A stretch of DNA of 64,000 nt, from contig NZ_JACJQA010000003.1 of assembly GCF_014696355.1 (NCBI RefSeq), positions 248,001 to 312,000 of the forward strand, written 5' to 3'. The DNA comes from Pseudanabaena sp. FACHB-1998. GTDB taxonomy: Bacteria; Cyanobacteriota; Cyanobacteriia; Pseudanabaenales; Pseudanabaenaceae. Below are positions 24,348 to 32,979 of this stretch, one piece after another. The notes under the pieces are model-generated. The model searched no databases. It was not told the origin of the DNA and saw nothing but the letters and a program-made list of their open reading frames with translations. The position numbers were made by a program, and so were the translations under genes. Position 1 is the first letter of the stretch, and every line of letters starts with the position of its first letter.

Positions 24348-24496
24348 CGAATGCTTACTCCTTTCCAGAAATTGTGACTGATGGTAACAGCGATCGCTCT
24401 GCAAGTCTGTATAAACTTAACCTACTTCTTTGCCCACCCATAGTACCAAAACCAAATTTGACCTTTGATCTTGACTTATTAAGAATTTTTCTAGTT

Positions 24497-24549
24497 TTGG
24501 GCAAACCTCAAAGATAGTTGCAGTGCAACTATCTTTGAGGTTTGCCCAA
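24497..24549. terminator. Perfect hairpin before the TerB/SHOCT gene
   Basis: 26-bp arms centred on 24523. It lies 37 bases downstream of the 62-residue gene's stop (minus strand) and would end that transcript. Confidence 0.75.
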
Positions 24550-24585
24550 GTATAAATTCACTGTTTACTATCTCTAAAACTGAAT

Positions 24586-24774
24586 TTAGCTAACTTGACT
24601 AACTTTGCCTTGATCGATCGCTTTCATCAGATATTCCAAGGCTTCGTAGTCGGGATCGGTGATGTAGCCTTGTTCAGCCAGCTCATGATTAATCATGTTT
24701 TCGATCTCAGGGGTAAGGCGTTTGACGAGGAGTGCGCGGCTAACTAAATTTCGGATAATACTTTTGTTGTTCAT
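24586..24774 (-). CDS. Small conserved-looking hypothetical protein
   Basis: 62 residues, helical: IIRNLVSRALLVKRLTPEIENMINHELAEQGYITDPDYEALEYLMKAI in outline. GTAGAAAGTC precedes the ATG, a modest ribosome site. I recall short cyanobacterial proteins with this acidic, helical pattern but cannot name the family. It has its own hairpin downstream. Coding status is supported by codon structure and by the fit between hairpin and stop. Confidence 0.65.
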   Translation of the reverse strand: MNNKSIIRNLVSRALLVKRLTPEIENMINHELAEQGYITDPDYEALEYLMKAIDQGKVSQVS

Positions 24775-25129
24775 GACTTTCTACTAGGCTGATATTTCTA
24801 CACAAGTCAGCATCCTTCAAAATTGAGAATGGAGATGTGACTTATATCTATTCGTGAAAGTGATTGTTGTCATAAATGATCAAGGTCGATATCTCTATAT
24901 TCCTGTGATCTTCATCACCCAAAGCTTTCTAGCTTGGAAGTGAGGAAACTCAACCCAAAGATCGGCGCTTCCTTACTTCAGTTAGGAGCGCTATAGAGGG
25001 CTTTGACTTACAAAAGTTTTTATTGTTCCATAGCCCAAATAAAAGTGGCGGCGCAATGCGCCGCCACTTTTATTTGGGCTATGGAAATAATTGGAGAGAT
25101 TGCGCCGTCCCTCTTTTTGACGAAGCAAT
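24775..25129. other. Intergenic region, mostly unassigned
   Basis: A hairpin with 30-bp arms (25026-25055 and 25057-25086, loop at centre) belongs to the GGCGGCGC-AAT-GCGCCGCC class. The rest is AT-rich; a GTG-started 29-codon frame at 24854-24943 is too short to support. No RNA gene was recognised. Confidence 0.6.
25026..25086. terminator. Long hairpin downstream of the 92-residue gene
   Basis: 30-bp perfect arms around an AAT tip. It ends 44 bases before the stop of the minus-strand gene at 25130, so it is a candidate terminator for it. Confidence 0.7.
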
Positions 25130-25408
25130 CTAGGCAAATTCTCTGGGCATAAACTTTTGGCTCCAACGCATATCCATGCTGAGGTCGAGATCAGTCAAAG
25201 AAATCCCCCTTTGAAGTTGATGATTAGCTCGGTTATCGATACGCTGCTGCCTTTTTTTGACTTGATATACAGAAGGTAACTGTTTAAGTATTTTGATGTC
25301 GTGGCTTTGCCAATTTGTGTAGCCGTCTAGCCACCGATGATTCGTCTCTACGGGTTGTTTAATAGACCCATAGGAAGGATCAGGGATATGGGAACAAGGC
25401 GAAGACAT
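25130..25408 (-). CDS. Hypothetical protein
   Basis: 92 residues from the ATG at 25408; the frame stays open to 25444 but the extra 12 residues begin in AT-rich leader sequence. It is basic, with no membrane segment; it contains HRWLDGYTNWQSHDIKILKQLPSVYQVKKRQQRIDNRAN in outline, so a nucleic-acid-binding role is conceivable but unsupported. Not recognised. Confidence 0.5.
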   Translation of the reverse strand: MSSPCSHIPDPSYGSIKQPVETNHRWLDGYTNWQSHDIKILKQLPSVYQVKKRQQRIDNRANHQLQRGISLTDLDLSMDMRWSQKFMPREFA

Positions 25409-25561
25409 AACATTAAAGATTAGGAATTTAGATTTAAATCTCAAGAATACTTCTGTAGCTTTTAATACATTATTCTTGATTTGTTCTCATATCATAACAT
25501 ATCAATTTTTGGATTATATAAAGATTTATAAATAGCGTTCCTACACTTTGCACTCACCCCA

Positions 25562-25618
25562 AACCAAGAAATTTTTTGAAAGGGTTGCTTCGCAACCCTT
25601 TCAAAAAATTTCTTGGTT
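25562..25618. terminator. Perfect hairpin between two minus-strand genes
   Basis: 28-bp arms centred on 25590, tip TTGC-TTC-GCAA. It starts after the YkgJ stop (25633, minus strand) and is a strong terminator candidate. Confidence 0.8.
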
Positions 25619-25632
25619 CTTTATTCCCTTTG

Positions 25633-25983
25633 TTAAGCATTAATCGCTTGCTCGAAGCGTAATAATTCGAGAGAGCGATCGCCATAGATGGATTCGATAT
25701 GCTCTTCGCAACAGGCGATCGCAAATTCATCTAGTTCTTCTGGCTCTATGCCAAACATATCGTAAAAAGTATCTGCACCTACCCGACAAAAGCGCGGGCG
25801 GTTTTCGTAAATAGAACATTGGCGATTGAGACGATCAAAGTTAATGCACCAGCCATCACTACCAACCATGCTCAGATATTGCTGTAGCTCGTCAGGCGTG
25901 AGGTAGTCTCCGAGGTCGGGGCGATCGCTAGGATCGAGGTAGCAGCAAGCGCCACAACCACTAATACATTTCCAAGTGGTCAT
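25633..25983 (-). CDS. YkgJ family cysteine-cluster protein
   Basis: 116 residues. CISGCGACC near the N-terminus (C8, C12, C15, C16 region), then WCINFDRLNRQCSIYENRPRFCR, give the Cys-rich YkgJ signature that is thought to bind Zn or an Fe-S cluster. The function is not established in any organism. It is a single gene with its own terminator, 28-bp hairpin arms downstream. Confidence 0.88.
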   Translation of the reverse strand: MTTWKCISGCGACCYLDPSDRPDLGDYLTPDELQQYLSMVGSDGWCINFDRLNRQCSIYENRPRFCRVGADTFYDMFGIEPEELDEFAIACCEEHIESIYGDRSLELLRFEQAINA

Positions 25984-26017
25984 TATTTAAATTGCCATTA
26001 TTAATATTTGAGTCTAT

Positions 26018-26072
26018 CCTAAATAAGTCCCTGAAAGCGCTGCAATGCAGCGCTTTCAGGGACTTATTTAGG
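26018..26072. terminator. Hairpin between hydrolase and YkgJ genes
   Basis: 27-bp perfect arms centred on 26045 with an AAT-type tip (GCTGCAATGCAGC). It lies 55 bases past the hydrolase stop on the minus strand. Confidence 0.75.
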
Positions 26073-26126
26073 CTTTTCAAGTAAGCGAATAGGGTTAAAC
26101 CCTATGCTCAGCGCAAAGCGCTGTGA

Positions 26127-27011
26127 TTACGATAATGATTGATACCAATCTCTGATTAAACCATTGACAACTTCTGGTCGCTCATCGTGGGGACAATGTC
26201 CTGCATTGATGTAATGCTCACTGAGCGATGGATAATACTCGCGGAATTTTGCACCCCTAGCGCGAGAATTCATCCAAGGATCACCTTCACCCCAAATGAT
26301 TAATAGGGGACAGGTCATAGCCGTTAAAAGTTGATCGACTTTTTTGCCTTGTGGCGTACTAAACACTGAGGCAAAAACTTGGGCAGCTCCTTCATCGCTA
26401 GAGGGGCGATAAATCTCTTCAACTAGTTGATCGGTTACGGCAGATTGATCGAGATATACCTTTTGCAACGTACTCCGAATTCGAGATTTTTGGCGCACAA
26501 AGCTAAATAGTAACTGGTTCGCCCAAGGCTGCCGTAAAATCCCCTGTAGGGTTTGACTAATCGCTTTTTGGAGCGGATTAACTTTTTTTGCGCCGAGGGG
26601 ATTGGTATCGGTAAAGGGCCCTGCACTATTGAGTAAGACAATACCTGCTACGGATTGTGGATAGTCGGCAGCAACACAAAGAGAGGCATAGCCACCAAGG
26701 GAATTTCCTGCGATGACAGTCGGGCGTTGAATTTTTTGGTCGATAAAGTCATGGAGTTGATCGCGCCAAAGATCGCCGCTATATTGCCATGCAGGTTTTT
26801 GCGATCGCCCGAATCCTAATAAATCGATCGCGTATACTTCAAATTCTTGACTTAGTTCGGCAATATTTTTGCGCCAATGGTCTGTGGATGCGCCAAAGCC
26901 ATGTATTAATAGCAATGGTGGACGTTGCGTGTTCTTGCCTGCGCTCACGTAATAAATTTTTTGTTCGCGCCAAAGCCAATATTGACCAGCGATCGGTTCA
27001 GTTGCAATCAT
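26127..27011 (-). CDS. Alpha/beta-fold hydrolase
   Basis: 294 residues with the classical triad: LLLIHGFGAS (oxyanion loop, about 33-42), nucleophile S104 in AGNSLGGYAS, the acid in IIWGEGDPW (about 239-247), and His in INAGHCPHDERPE near the C-terminus. The PlySu/epoxide-hydrolase-like layout is common to cyanobacterial hydrolases adjoining pigment or lipid genes. No neighbour gives a substrate. Confidence 0.85.
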   Translation of the reverse strand: MIATEPIAGQYWLWREQKIYYVSAGKNTQRPPLLLIHGFGASTDHWRKNIAELSQEFEVYAIDLLGFGRSQKPAWQYSGDLWRDQLHDFIDQKIQRPTVIAGNSLGGYASLCVAADYPQSVAGIVLLNSAGPFTDTNPLGAKKVNPLQKAISQTLQGILRQPWANQLLFSFVRQKSRIRSTLQKVYLDQSAVTDQLVEEIYRPSSDEGAAQVFASVFSTPQGKKVDQLLTAMTCPLLIIWGEGDPWMNSRARGAKFREYYPSLSEHYINAGHCPHDERPEVVNGLIRDWYQSLS

Positions 27012-27070
27012 TGAATTCTGTTACATATCTTTATATATATCCTAATACTTTTCCAGTCTATCGCCATCCT

Positions 27071-27121
27071 CAATAGATTGAGAGAGTACGCCCCTAAGGG
27101 GCGTACTCTCTCAACCTATTG
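27071..27121. terminator. Hairpin upstream of the hydrolase and asparaginase genes
   Basis: Arms of 25 bp centred on 27096 with a single mismatch, tip GCCCCTAAGGGGC. It sits in a divergent promoter region, so it is more likely a repeat or protein site than a terminator. Confidence 0.6.
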
Positions 27122-27251
27122 AATCTCATAAATGAAAATAGGATGGTTATATAGCCATCCTAAATGGTTGGAGGAAACGCCCCCCTTCTTAATGCTTTGC
27201 ATAATTCAAAACTAAAGTAGGATGATGATGACGATCCTAAAACGTTAATTT

Positions 27252-28211
27252 ATGAATCTTGGCAAGCGTAATCGTTTCTCTGCTAACAAAATTACTGTGC
27301 AACTACTACGCGAGGGGATAGTCGAATCGATCCACTCTTGCCAAGCGGCGGTGGTTGACACTCGCGGTCGAGTGCTTTCAGCCGCAGGTGATCCCCAGAC
27401 GGCTACCTTCGCCCGTTCTTGCCTTAAGCCCATTCAGGCTTTACCCGTTTCCATTTCTGGCGCACAGGAACGGTTTAATTTTTCGGAAACCGATTTAGCG
27501 GTTATTTGCGGTTCGCACCAAGGCACGATCGCCCATGCTAGGCAGGTTTTTAGTATTTTGTGGCGTTGTGATGTGGAGCCAAGTGCTTTGCAATGTCCTC
27601 TACCAGAGTGCCAAAAGAGTCCTTTGCAACACAATTGTTCAGGTAAGCACGCAGGCATGATTGCCATTTGTAAACAACAGGGATGGCAAATTTCCTCTTA
27701 TATGGATCGCCATCACCCCGTTCAAAAACTGGTTTTGAGTACGATGGCAGATTTATTGCATATGCCTGCTGCCGAATTTATTAGCGCCCATGATGATTGT
27801 GGTGTCCCCACCTACTTATTAGAACTGAGTCAGTTAGCTCACCTTTATGCGCTACTTTCAGCGCATGATCAATTACATCTAGAGCGAATTACGCGATCGA
27901 TGACTCGTCATCCTGAAATGGTTTCTGGCAATGGTCAGTTTGATACGGAACTGATGCGTTTGACGAATGGCGAAATTTTGAGTAAGTCGGGAGCCGAGGG
28001 TGTGCAATGCATCGGACGGATTGGTGAAGGTTTAGGTTTGGCGGTTAAGGTGATGGATGGTTCTAAAGCCGCTAAGACTGCGGTTTCGATCCATTTATTA
28101 AAGCAATTGGGCTGGATTAGTCCCACTGTTGCCCAAAGTCTCGAAGAGTCGTTCCTCTCGATTGGCAAATATAGTCGTCTAGAAGCGGTGGGCGAATTAT
28201 CTCTTGCATAG
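27252..28211 (+). CDS. Asparaginase of the Asparaginase_II family
   Basis: 319 residues. This family hydrolyses L-asparagine to aspartate and ammonia and is distinct from the classical AnsA/AnsB enzymes. The segments AAGDPQTATFARSCLKPIQALP, CGSHQG, NCSGKHAGM and DDCGVPTY are typical. It would help nitrogen recycling. No recognisable NtcA box (GTAN8TAC) is found in the leader. Converges on the helicase-like gene across a short hairpin. Confidence 0.88.
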   Translation: MNLGKRNRFSANKITVQLLREGIVESIHSCQAAVVDTRGRVLSAAGDPQTATFARSCLKPIQALPVSISGAQERFNFSETDLAVICGSHQGTIAHARQVFSILWRCDVEPSALQCPLPECQKSPLQHNCSGKHAGMIAICKQQGWQISSYMDRHHPVQKLVLSTMADLLHMPAAEFISAHDDCGVPTYLLELSQLAHLYALLSAHDQLHLERITRSMTRHPEMVSGNGQFDTELMRLTNGEILSKSGAEGVQCIGRIGEGLGLAVKVMDGSKAAKTAVSIHLLKQLGWISPTVAQSLEESFLSIGKYSRLEAVGELSLA

Positions 28212-28240
28212 AAATATGGCGCTTCGCGCCGTATTTCTAT
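28208..28240. terminator. Short hairpin between convergent genes
   Basis: 15-bp arms with a TTC loop (28208-28222 and 28226-28240, one G-U pair), tip GGCGC-TTC-GCGCC. It separates the asparaginase stop (28211, within the stem) from the next stop (28242). Confidence 0.75.
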
Positions 28241-28241
28241 T

Positions 28242-30302
28242 TTATTTGCTAATTTCAATTAAGGGAAGCAATACTCCATTTTGGATTTGTCCATTGGTGC
28301 TGAGTTCGCTGTGGCATAGATAGAGGCGATCGCCTGTACGCGCCAATAAATCTCGAAGTAACCTTTGGAGGCGTTGCATATCGGCTTGGTTTTGGGCTTC
28401 GGCTGTCCATTTTTCGCCATTCCATCCTTTTAGGAAGAGGGGAGCGGCGAAAAGAGCAGCCGATCCTCCCTGTAGCCAAAGATCGGAACTTGCATCTAGC
28501 CAAAATTGCCAAGGATGAGAAAGTCTTGCCATGCGGTATTGGAAGATGGTGGCGAGGACAACGCTATTTTGGGGAGGATTGGGGGCATAGGGATTAGCGG
28601 TGACAGTGCCTTGGCGAATGAGTTGGATAAAATCCGCCAGAATTGTGGCATCTGGTTGATCGAGACGAAGGCTTAATTGCCAATAGTATTGAGCAGTTTC
28701 GATGAGGGATTGGAGAGTGGCTGTATGTTCGTAATTGAGTTTGAGAGGTCGGAAAAAGATGTTAATCGCCCGATCTATAAATAGAAGTGGTGCAAGGGTC
28801 GGCGATTGTTGTTCTACCCATTGGCGCAAGTTTTCGTAGGCTTGATTGGCTTCATAGCCGAGTCGATTCCATTGGTTATAGGTTTCGGAGGGTAGAAGTT
28901 GGGGATTATCGGGATGGGGCGCGAAGCAATAGTCGGCAAGGATGCCAGCACGGACAGGATCGATCGCTTCGGTTAAAACCACTAGCATTTCGGCAATGTG
29001 ATCGCGACTAATCAATTTACCGAGATGGGGATAGACCAAGGCAAGCAGAGTAAGCAGCGATCGCACTTGGGCGGAATGGGAAAGGGGGCGCTGATCGTTG
29101 AGGGGCTGAATATGGATTTGTTTTTTCTGTAATATTTCGGCGATCGCATAGTTGGCGATGTTATCGAGACCGGGGGCAATAATGGCGATATCACTAGCTT
29201 TTACTACTTCAGAGGTGATGGCTTCGGCGATCGCCTCAGCAACGTTGCGAAATAACTTGGCACGGGAAACGGATTCGATGGAATAGACATTCGGATAGGG
29301 TTCGAGAAATTGGAAACTGGGGCTGCTGACTAAGTCAATAACGGTTTCGGTGATTTCTGCCCCTAAAGTATTGGGTTTGGGTGGTAACTTCTCAACCTCA
29401 CAGGCTGATTTTATTTCTTGCCAATAGTCAGGATCTGCGCCTAGTCCCAATCTCGCTGAACCATCGGGATTAAAGGTAAAGACACCTTGAGCATGGTTTT
29501 TAAGCAGAAATTTGCACAGATCACAGGCGATCGCGGGCATTTCATCAGCGCGATCGACAATTACATATTTAAATCTCTGTTTGAGTTGACGTTGGTATTG
29601 AGGATTGGGAAGTAAATGGTGGGCGAAGAGGTCGGTAATAATGCCATAGGTGAGTAATCCGCTTTCCCAGCAATAGTTGCGCCATTCTTGCAACGCTTCG
29701 CTAATTTCTTGCCATTGCTCTGGCTCGGAGGGTTGTATCTCCGCCGCAGGCGGAGATACAACCCCATTCTTTGGAGATTGCTCCAAAACTTCAAGGGAAG
29801 TAGTTTCGATACCCGCATTTAAAATTGTAGGAATTTCCGTAAGATCCCACCCACCATAGGCGGCTAGGAGAAACAAATCGAGTAATCGTCGCACAAGGCG
29901 ATCGCGCCCGACTCCTTCCATTTGCAAAGTATTGGTATCTAGGCGATCTTTCCAAACTTTGCCTGCGAGTTCCTGTTCGTTTTCAACCCTGAGTAGCAAG
30001 GGGAATTGGGCTTTTAAGCTCAGTTTTTTGACTAATAATGTCCAAAATAGGCGGACTTCATCCCGAAAAAAGCTGAGAGGTGTGACAGCCGTGACGGGAT
30101 AGCGTCCGTGGGTGATCAACATGAGGCGATCGCTAAGGCTGCGACGTTGTTGCGAATCGACGGTGAGGACTAGGACTTTTTGTGAAGCTGCTTGAGGATT
30201 TGGCTGGTTTGCAAAGTCAGTTTCTGACCACTGGCAAAATTCCTGCACCATGCGCTCAGTTTTATTGCTAAGACTACCACCCTCAATCCACAAATTAGGC
30301 AT
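28242..30302 (-). CDS. Degenerate UvrD/AddB-like helicase-fold protein
   Basis: About 686 residues from the ATG at 30302 (695 from an ATG at 30329). The layout follows SF1 helicase/nuclease-subunit proteins, but key motifs are altered: the P-loop position reads GGSLSNKT, with Asn where the second Gly should be, and motif II reads VIVDRADEMP rather than VVDEAQD. VFTFNPDGSARLGLGADPDYW resembles motif III. Similar cyanobacterial proteins are often called recombinase-like. It is probably a structural subunit rather than an active helicase. A 35-bp palindrome at 29730-29764 is translated within a Pro/Glu-rich linker (GVVSPPAAEIQPSEP). Confidence 0.6.
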   Translation of the reverse strand: MPNLWIEGGSLSNKTERMVQEFCQWSETDFANQPNPQAASQKVLVLTVDSQQRRSLSDRLMLITHGRYPVTAVTPLSFFRDEVRLFWTLLVKKLSLKAQFPLLLRVENEQELAGKVWKDRLDTNTLQMEGVGRDRLVRRLLDLFLLAAYGGWDLTEIPTILNAGIETTSLEVLEQSPKNGVVSPPAAEIQPSEPEQWQEISEALQEWRNYCWESGLLTYGIITDLFAHHLLPNPQYQRQLKQRFKYVIVDRADEMPAIACDLCKFLLKNHAQGVFTFNPDGSARLGLGADPDYWQEIKSACEVEKLPPKPNTLGAEITETVIDLVSSPSFQFLEPYPNVYSIESVSRAKLFRNVAEAIAEAITSEVVKASDIAIIAPGLDNIANYAIAEILQKKQIHIQPLNDQRPLSHSAQVRSLLTLLALVYPHLGKLISRDHIAEMLVVLTEAIDPVRAGILADYCFAPHPDNPQLLPSETYNQWNRLGYEANQAYENLRQWVEQQSPTLAPLLFIDRAINIFFRPLKLNYEHTATLQSLIETAQYYWQLSLRLDQPDATILADFIQLIRQGTVTANPYAPNPPQNSVVLATIFQYRMARLSHPWQFWLDASSDLWLQGGSAALFAAPLFLKGWNGEKWTAEAQNQADMQRLQRLLRDLLARTGDRLYLCHSELSTNGQIQNGVLLPLIEISK
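29730..29764. repeat. Perfect palindrome inside a coding sequence
   Basis: 16-bp arms around GCA, ending GGCGGAGATACAACCC, lying in a variable linker of the helicase-like gene. It has the same design as the intergenic hairpins but is read through in frame. Confidence 0.7.
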
Positions 30303-30371
30303 AACATCACATAAAATAGACAGGTGCAAAGCACGGATCTATTTTATGTTTTTTCTCTGTGTTTTTTCTTT

Positions 30372-30959
30372 ATGTGGCGATCGCATTTAGCTCGAAGTTT
30401 ACAGCAACATCTCAGCCAGCCTGAAGCTAAGTTTTTGCACCTAGCAACCGTTGGACACGATCAACGCCCCCGAAACCGCACCGTAGTATTTCGAGGCTTT
30501 TTAGAAAATGGCGATCGCTTCTCTACTCCGCTTACGGATTGCCTCAAAATTGTGACGGATATTCGCAGTCAAAAGGCGATGCAAATTGCCGAAAATCCTT
30601 GGGCTGAGGCAAGTTGGTATTTTACAAAAACGCGATCGCAATTTCGGATCTCTGGCAAATTGCTATTAATTGATCACGATTGCCAAGATTTGGAATTGCA
30701 AACTGCAAGGCTTGAGACATGGCAAGCGCTGTCTGATCCCGCCAGAATTCAATTTTCTTGGGCGCATCCAAGGGAGCCAAGGGTACATTTCCCCAAGACG
30801 GAGCCACCTGCGGCGGATGCGCCTCTCGCTTCTTTTTGTTTGGTGTTGCTGGAACCCTGCGAGGTTGATCGCCTTGAACTAAGAGGCACACCTCAAAATC
30901 GCTGGATCTATTGGCGAGATGATCAAGGAAATTGGCTAGAAAAAGAAGTAAATCCATAA
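30372..30959 (+). CDS. Pyridoxamine 5'-phosphate oxidase-like FMN-binding protein (Alr4036 family)
   Basis: 195 residues. The opening LATVGHDQRPRNRTVVFRGF and later AEASWYFTKTRSQFRISGK are typical of the split-barrel FMN-binding PNPOx/Alr4036 family. WIYWRDDQGNWLEKEVNP closes it. The ATG at 30372 was chosen over the in-frame 30324, because the longer start lies in the divergent gene's leader and adds a hydrophobic peptide with no homology. The substrate is unknown; pyridoxamine phosphate is not assured. Confidence 0.82.
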   Translation: MWRSHLARSLQQHLSQPEAKFLHLATVGHDQRPRNRTVVFRGFLENGDRFSTPLTDCLKIVTDIRSQKAMQIAENPWAEASWYFTKTRSQFRISGKLLLIDHDCQDLELQTARLETWQALSDPARIQFSWAHPREPRVHFPKTEPPAADAPLASFCLVLLEPCEVDRLELRGTPQNRWIYWRDDQGNWLEKEVNP

Positions 30960-30994
30960 AAGTGGCGGCGCTTCACGCCGCCACTTTTATGGAT
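30952..30994. terminator. Hairpin between convergent genes
   Basis: 19-bp perfect arms (30952-30970 and 30976-30994) with a CTTCA loop. It overlaps the stop of the oxidoreductase gene and precedes the stop of the repeat protein. Confidence 0.75.
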
Positions 30995-31020
30995 AAAAAG
31001 AAGTTCTAAGAGCTGCTTTT

Positions 31021-32724
31021 TTATCTGTGTTTTCTATTGCCGTAGCGAATGGAATTGATGAGTTGCTTAGGAAAATTAATAAAGCCTTGCCATAGGGAAA
31101 TGAAGAAATTTTCGATTTTGAGAATGATGCCATCCAGCCAAAATACTACTACCATCACAGGATTATAGACGTAGCCTAACAATGCGGCATTTGCTTCAAT
31201 CCATGCCCTCAGAGGGCGATCGCTTTCGGAATCGGTAAATGAAGAGGAATAGGCAAGTAATTCCTCTTCTTCTAAAATCATGCCACCATCTAAACGTTCT
31301 TGAGAAAGTTGGGAAGTTGTAGTTTCAAAATTTTGTAGCTCTCCCGAAGAGTTAATCGCCGCCATATCTGGGGACTTGCTAAAAGCGACGGATTCATATT
31401 CTAAAGGAAGGGGCCAGGGCCCGTTATCATCACCAAAGACATCTTCCATTGTCAGCCACGCTCCTTCGCTAGGCGTGAGGTCGGAGGTTTCATCAAGGGT
31501 AGGTTTATTCAATTGTTTACCAAAGAAATAGGCGATCGCTGCTTCGATGAGGCGTTGGAGTCGTTCAAGTTGGTCATCTATTTTGAGAGAATTTGCCCTG
31601 TCTTGATCTTGATTGCTTACAGAATCTTGAGGACTATTTTTGAGCGGCTCGGCTGCTTCGCCAAAGAAGGACTTAGGGCGATTACCACGCAGATTTGCGG
31701 CGGATTGCTTTTGATTGATTTGGCGATCGCTAGATGCTTGATTAATTCCACCCTTCATTCCATCATTAATGCCATCGTTAATTTCGCCATCACCAGCGAT
31801 CGCTTTTTTGCCAATGAAATAATCAATGGCGGCGGCGATGAGTTCGCGCAACTGTTCGAGACGTTCTCTCGTGCTGAGGGGTGCGTTCTCTTTGAGCGCA
31901 CTAAAAGCTTTAACTGAGTTTTGCGTCCCAGATTTTCCAGAATCTTGATTAGCACTAATGCGCTTTCTTCTTAACTTGGGGCTGTCTGGCAAAGCCTGAC
32001 TAATATTATTCTCAGTTCCCTCAAGCCCTGCTATTTCATCACTTTTACCATTTAATTCATTAGCCTGATCGTTTGGGAGTTCAGTCCGAAATTTAGCATT
32101 CTTCGCTTCAGGATTTCCGAAAAAGTAGGCGATCGCTGCTTCAATGAGGCGACGTAATTGTTCGAGACTTCTATTTTTACCGAGAGCGACATTTTCCGCT
32201 AAGCCATTATTTTCTTTGAGTGCGTTTTGGTTTGCCTGACGTTGTTCTATTTCCTGTTGCCAGATTTCCGCAAAGATTTGATTGGCAAGTAATTTCTGTT
32301 CCATGGCTGTAGGAGCCGTCATATTTTGCGATGGTCGCTTGACGATCGCGGCAATTTTGCGGTCGAGCTGCAATTTGGTGCGATCTATCCAATTGAGAAA
32401 TCTGGTGAGGGGACGCAAATTATTTGGCAAAATCTCCTCGGTCTCATTCAATAACCCTCTGACATCGGACTGCGATCGCAATTCTTGCTTTGGGGTATTT
32501 TTTTGGCGATCGAGGGCGGGAAAAGTACGCTTGGCGGTTGAGGCGATGAGGTATACAGGATATAAAGCCGCTTTGGCAACTTGATAAACAAGGAGGCGCG
32601 GTAATTCGTTGAAGCTAGGAATTTTTTGTAATTGTTGATCTAGCAATTGCCTTGCTCTGCGCCCTAGTTTGGCAGGCAAGGATTGGTCGATCCAGTTAAA
32701 AAGTCGGCTTTGATATCGTGGCAT
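31021..32724 (-). CDS. Cyanobacterial protein with three ~100-residue-spaced amphipathic helix repeats
   Basis: 567 residues from the ATG at 32724 (residue numbers below count from an upstream ATG at 32760; the start is uncertain). No catalytic motif. The 17-residue segment LE-Q/R-L-x-x-LIEAAIAYFFG occurs at 199-215, 301-317 and 398-414, joined by polar, low-complexity linkers rich in Asn, Gln and Ser. A C-terminal conserved-looking block (LTMEDVFGDDNGPWPLPL) precedes a hydrophobic segment (VMVVVFWLDGIILKI, about 535-549) likely to lie in or on a membrane. The N-terminus is basic. A scaffold at a membrane is plausible; the function is unknown. Confidence 0.6.
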   Translation of the reverse strand: MPRYQSRLFNWIDQSLPAKLGRRARQLLDQQLQKIPSFNELPRLLVYQVAKAALYPVYLIASTAKRTFPALDRQKNTPKQELRSQSDVRGLLNETEEILPNNLRPLTRFLNWIDRTKLQLDRKIAAIVKRPSQNMTAPTAMEQKLLANQIFAEIWQQEIEQRQANQNALKENNGLAENVALGKNRSLEQLRRLIEAAIAYFFGNPEAKNAKFRTELPNDQANELNGKSDEIAGLEGTENNISQALPDSPKLRRKRISANQDSGKSGTQNSVKAFSALKENAPLSTRERLEQLRELIAAAIDYFIGKKAIAGDGEINDGINDGMKGGINQASSDRQINQKQSAANLRGNRPKSFFGEAAEPLKNSPQDSVSNQDQDRANSLKIDDQLERLQRLIEAAIAYFFGKQLNKPTLDETSDLTPSEGAWLTMEDVFGDDNGPWPLPLEYESVAFSKSPDMAAINSSGELQNFETTTSQLSQERLDGGMILEEEELLAYSSSFTDSESDRPLRAWIEANAALLGYVYNPVMVVVFWLDGIILKIENFFISLWQGFINFPKQLINSIRYGNRKHR

Positions 32725-32979
32725 AGATAACATCATAAAAAAAGAGCGGCGCGATCGCATCTTTTTTGTCAGATTGATTGATTTTACTGTAAATAATCAG
32801 AATTATTAAGCTAACCAAAAAGCAAAATGTTATGACATTTCGCTATTGGTGCGGGCAATTTCCCGATAACGAGAAGGCGATCGCCTCCTTGATAAGTCCT
32901 AGAACTAAGAGAGAGCGTACACTTCGCGCACTTTTACCTTTATTGGTAACATAGATGCAGAAATATATTGAAATAACTC

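Noticed and set aside
24854-24943. GTG-started 29-codon frame in the gap before 25130
   Set aside because: Too short, without a ribosome site or a recognised family; the hydrophobic peptide could be chance.
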